A DNA stretch of 14,834 nt from Coriobacteriaceae bacterium (GTDB lineage: Bacteria > Actinomycetota > Coriobacteriia > Coriobacteriales > Eggerthellaceae), in assembly GCA_015062635.1 (NCBI GenBank), contig SUUF01000008.1, positions 1,517-16,350 on the forward strand, given 5' to 3'. The position numbers were made by a program, and so were the translations under genes. Under the pieces are notes generated by a model, which saw nothing but the letters and a program-made list of their open reading frames with translations, was not told the origin of the DNA and did not search any database. Positions 13,801-14,834 of the stretch are shown here, piece after piece; position 1 is the stretch's first letter; each line of letters begins with the position of its first letter.

Positions 13801-14834
13801 GCCAAGCTGGGCGCGACGAGCATCGGCGCGGGCGCGGCCGCCGAATCCACCGTGACCGTCGACGCCGGCACGAAGCTCGAGCTGGCGTGCGCAACCGAAG
13901 GCGCCACCATCTACTACACCACGAACGGCAACTGCCCCTGCCAGAACATGGCCGGCCGCCAGGCATACACCGGGCCCATCGAGGTCACAGCCGACACCGA
14001 TTTCATCATCGCCGCTTACCTGGATGGCATGGACTACAGCGAGAAGCTTAGGATCCACGTGAAGGTGAAGCCACTCGACCTCTCGAAGGCGACGATCACG
14101 CTCTCGCCCGCCAAGTACACGTACGACGGCACGGCGAAGAAGCCCACGCCCACGGTGACGCTGAACGGCAAGACCATCGCCGCGGCCAATTACGCAATCG
14201 CCTACACCGGCAACGTCAACGCCGGCACCGCGACCGCGGTCATCACCGGGCAAGGCGCGTGCTCTGGCATCGCGAAGGCGACCTTCACCATCGCGAAGGC
14301 GAAGCAGACCATCACCGTCGCCAAGAACGAATGCGTGAAGGGCAAGAAGGTCAAGCTCGGCGCGAAGGCATCGGGCAAGGGCAAGCTCACCTACAAGTCG
14401 AAGAACAAGAAGATCGCCTCCGTGAACAAGAAGGGCGTCGTGAAGGGCGTGAAAGCCGGCAAGGCGAAGATCACCATAACGGCCAAGGCCACCGCCAACT
14501 ACCTGAAGGCCAGCAAGACCATCACGGTGAAGGTGGGCAAGAAGAACACGCTCACCGCCAAGAGGGCGGCCTCCAAGGTATCCGTGGCGTTCGCCAAGGT
14601 GAGCAAGAAGAAGCAAACGCTCGCCTCGAACATCAAGGTCGCGAAAGCCCAGGGCAAGGTGACGTACGCGAACGCGAGCTCGAACGCAACCGCGAAAAAG
14701 TTCACCGTGAACAAGAAGACCGGCAAGATCACCGTGCCGAAGGGTACCGCGAAGGGCTCATACGCGGTGAAGGTGAAGGTGACCGCCAAGGGCAACAGCA
14801 AGTACATCAGCGGCACGAAGACGGTGAAGTTCAC
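7810..14834 (+). CDS. Giant mosaic LRR/Ig-like surface protein (3' end cut by window)
   Basis: Open frame of at least 2341 codons with no stop; probably an adhesin. A signal peptide (1-28, cleavage after AFA) precedes an Ala/Pro/Glu linker (29-128) with 26 acidic and no basic residues. A BspA-type LRR array spans about 215-665, with 14 'AF' cores. After a variable region come a carboxypeptidase-regulatory-like beta domain (about 798-895), other beta domains (about 898-1240), an unrecognised helical region (about 1248-1690) broken by a Gly/Ser/Pro hinge (1399-1422), and a second regulatory-like domain (about 1693-1786; DPSGTVYE, GWDVPSGEWKVAF). These are followed by a Big_5-like domain (about 1786-1893), a Big_1/invasin-like domain (about 1896-1990), a chitobiase C-terminal-like domain (about 1998-2082; GATIYYTTNG), the 'YTYDGTAKKPTPTV' module (about 2090-2165) and a lysine-rich end. 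The end aligns with the last residues of the 1156-3273 product, so the stop should lie only about 4-10 codons beyond the window. Domain names are by eye. Confidence 0.93.
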   Translation, partial: MSRGISKAISVVTSLALAFCMVPAAAFAEGANELAGEPIGESIATLETPEVAAAENEQADDAEPAAENPAETPEAAASEAGTDATPDSAEATDAAITAAPANTPGPEADADDGPALTTQENVPEGDIAKQVGTSYPYEDTENGYFYQYTVLTIDTNTNTGTAELWDIQYLDDSYDGHSETLPEGVEEASVDFVYPSEIEGFTITKLQLTSLPSFRSVQVPASVTTLTGSNSHLGDTVETVTFDANSQVTEIPDRYFMRGGINECIPEVVLPDSIERIGKQAFAHNMFESFTLPANLKTIDEKAFEYCLSLRTVTWNDALETIGDYAFRNTMLEELNFPASLQTIGDYAFYKNYNDSWDENTQGYGEAIQFSEVVISDNVTSIGAYAFTGTTPYVDGKPQPTPIESVVLGSSVERIGTSAFQYAGITTLELPASLTSLSDEDNAYAGAFGDCVNLKAVTWSDAEQAQIETLTGFGGCTSLESIDIPINVKTIGDGAFMNCSALKSILLPPSVQTIGKQAFQQTGLTRINIPGSVEDIGELAFYKCEALAKATLNEGLQTIGENAFKLCGELTSITIPSSVERIGWGAFIGCDYGISQTGRGYFTPYEGGLESLSIKGGNTPLTIEGDAFAGCQGLYGKTIVLPARVNELAGSAFLGIDRATFKIYNPNIKLISGGTSLYLENEVPAEDIAGFSEEDVVGPYEDTGLYTLSIPDPWMQHSSYGYSNMVSNIQSHFETNINQSIVYYPDELSATTSPTFATYLKYAASDGLQSYRPTFQTFSGGEYVEPEDPEEIVEVEAAGRLLVTTTGDAGSNARVCVFDASDNLVTSVQAVNGYAVIEKLGAGNYTVAAFAKSAGFTSVANLNAFATLGLGNSDFAQAAAEIAADADTAIELSVPKVNQASEIEPLKSGSVAIAKSTVYPNIEFFATINYRMDSPTFEAERITISLPKNVTVTSVASATKNYGTSGYNASTHTLTITPAGADKESGRIWVGMKAASAGALSVGVSVYSSGTTKVVGNASTTCEAITLDLPEGEVQDRIFEVGIHSAPSTQVTLRSAGTEQTITTNKNGFYRATIDLTEVETTLPYTMVVASAAPNDIAATASGMVNIAAQTSDPYTLKEFSFVHAGKQYYLVRHGKVDHSYYTYIANGVEANKHWTFSAVYASQAPLYIGNELTTVIQTASCELQVQMLDGSSRFETMPIIRSVKQDDGTYLNYFGCSLYLEQAGDHVFPTSLVPCAFDVTLDTPYEVPEQTEADMQIFRDQTYRPLENWKSDMGRKSKLIREAQGYEDVNVNFDDLFFVFTYYETVYSEMREEVRDNPNITQEQFEQLDQYLTEFSELANEAAAVLDAIMGFSVPASECTDTADWVGKNFEYESDADFSAEFLKEHGYNITTDTQAAGSPGSTGGASEGGSPGNTGGTPVGGLKSGKLAEPEQVATKSNKGPDGQVQSISYQDSNGNKATIPIEKMRDFGVDKAETAPDVDFDWLTPGDGLALGSGTTPIDEAIAFLDDIDDACGTNFGSYGSGVKDSMNVLSYAYNQTDRINQSEELANFYNDAAEARGNVENLEIHLNYHRMHGDTTSKCYKALKNERDWAIIVADGKLTDRDWHIVEFIRAEEVDFANSIFGPMTDGASTIPMYAVDKITGKAVNNEMNANRRVLNPALQKLNAAHLQRLKDCGEEEGHPKFPKNVILDPSGTVYEAFPANTVEGVTATIYEVTEGSIGDPWEAEAYDQENPQVTSTSGFFGWDVPSGEWKVAFAKDGYEDTATDALQVPPPRIGLQIPLTTKADPAITNTSADTKSIEVSFNQYMDASTIYGATVDGQAVDPSTIEWAEETDGSGALEQGFSQMLRIPAPTGAKDGDSLQVQLDGAKSYTGKELGQKSFNVTVAPRPTTIEFNFDETISLQAGTERPTTVRVYDGAGNPMEGLKLNASIDNELLATVDATGATTDADGAAKLQLSALLPGMSMLTVSVEGTSLTRSIKLLTTADANTVARPTAKLGATSIGAGAAAESTVTVDAGTKLELACATEGATIYYTTNGNCPCQNMAGRQAYTGPIEVTADTDFIIAAYLDGMDYSEKLRIHVKVKPLDLSKATITLSPAKYTYDGTAKKPTPTVTLNGKTIAAANYAIAYTGNVNAGTATAVITGQGACSGIAKATFTIAKAKQTITVAKNECVKGKKVKLGAKASGKGKLTYKSKNKKIASVNKKGVVKGVKAGKAKITITAKATANYLKASKTITVKVGKKNTLTAKRAASKVSVAFAKVSKKKQTLASNIKVAKAQGKVTYANASSNATAKKFTVNKKTGKITVPKGTAKGSYAVKVKVTAKGNSKYISGTKTVKF
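7894..8193 (+). other. Acidic low-complexity linker of the giant protein
   Basis: These 100 codons, directly after the signal peptide, contain 26 Asp/Glu and no Lys, Arg or His, with much Ala, Pro and Thr. The segment is probably unstructured and extended, and it contrasts with the strongly basic C-terminus of the same protein. Confidence 0.8.
8452..9804 (+). repeat. BspA-type LRR array of the giant protein
   Basis: Units of about 20-30 residues read roughly LP.SV..IG..AF..., with 14 AF cores counted between KQAFAHN and GSAFLGI. The spacing is less regular than in the array at 1885-3111, with insertions such as the one after DYAFYKN. The Cys after AF is present in only some units. The edges are approximate. 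Confidence 0.8.
12004..12075 (+). repeat. Two-copy 36-bp in-frame tandem repeat (Gly/Ser hinge)
   Basis: Bases 12004-12039 and 12040-12075 are adjacent imperfect copies. Their first 24 bases differ at one position, and the last 12 are more divergent. They encode GSPGSTGG and GSPGNTGG cores, forming a flexible hinge inside the helical part of the giant protein. Unit number may vary between strains. Confidence 0.75.

Noticed and set aside
13606..14616. Minus-strand open frame of 336 codons
   Set aside because: It mirrors the Ala/Gly/Lys-rich C-terminal modules. The Leu/Gly/Arg-rich translation is a shadow.
14701..14834. Sortase (LPxTG) anchoring of the surface proteins
   Set aside because: No LPxTG-like motif plus hydrophobic tail is present at the ends of the two complete proteins. 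The giant protein is cut off, so only its visible part could be judged.
1..14834. CRISPR array, tRNA/rRNA genes, insertion sequences or prophage
   Set aside because: I saw no regularly spaced direct repeats with unique spacers, no transposase or integrase motifs and no RNA gene signature. The repeats present are protein-coding LRRs and short linkers.

Overview
The window looks like accessory chromosome from a GC-rich gut actinobacterium, most likely an Eggerthellaceae/Coriobacteriia species (Eggerthella, Gordonibacter, Slackia or a relative). Three things suggest this: the codon use, two regulators with a many-helix membrane domain fused to a C-terminal LuxR helix-turn-helix (a type strongly expanded in that family), and large secreted leucine-rich-repeat proteins with lysine-rich C-termini. 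The genus is an inference. No rRNA, tRNA, transposase, phage gene or CRISPR array was seen.

Layout, left to right. (1) Bases 60-3273, minus strand: a two-gene unit. The upstream gene (1156-3273) encodes a BspA-like LRR surface protein. The downstream gene (60-1142) encodes a smaller secreted protein and starts right behind it. (2) Bases 3274-3514: divergent promoter region. (3) Bases 3515-5026, plus strand: membrane LuxR regulator 1. (4) Bases 5027-5488: a gap of more than 450 bases. It holds a nested inverted-repeat element (5085-5151), a plausible 32-residue minus-strand ORF with a CxxCxxxC motif (5155-5253), a strong hairpin (5317-5338) and the leader of the next operon. (5) Bases 5489-7665, plus strand: a predicted lipoprotein gene followed after 11 bases by membrane LuxR regulator 2, a close paralogue of regulator 1. 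(6) Bases 7666-7809: promoter/terminator region. (7) Base 7810 to the end of the window, plus strand: one uninterrupted reading frame of at least 2341 codons. It encodes a mosaic secreted LRR/Ig-like protein whose last few codons appear to be cut off by the window edge.

Working model (inference): this is a duplicated regulator-plus-surface-protein locus. Regulator 1 sits divergently next to the left surface-protein operon. Regulator 2, paired with a lipoprotein that could act as its outside partner, sits directly upstream of the giant surface protein. All three secreted proteins end in the same two-module C-terminus (a tyrosine/glycine beta module followed by a very lysine-rich module). The two complete ones have no sortase signal, so the lysine-rich end may itself hold them to the envelope. 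A short sequence, TCACCTGGG, recurs in all three intergenic regions next to the regulators and is a candidate shared operator.
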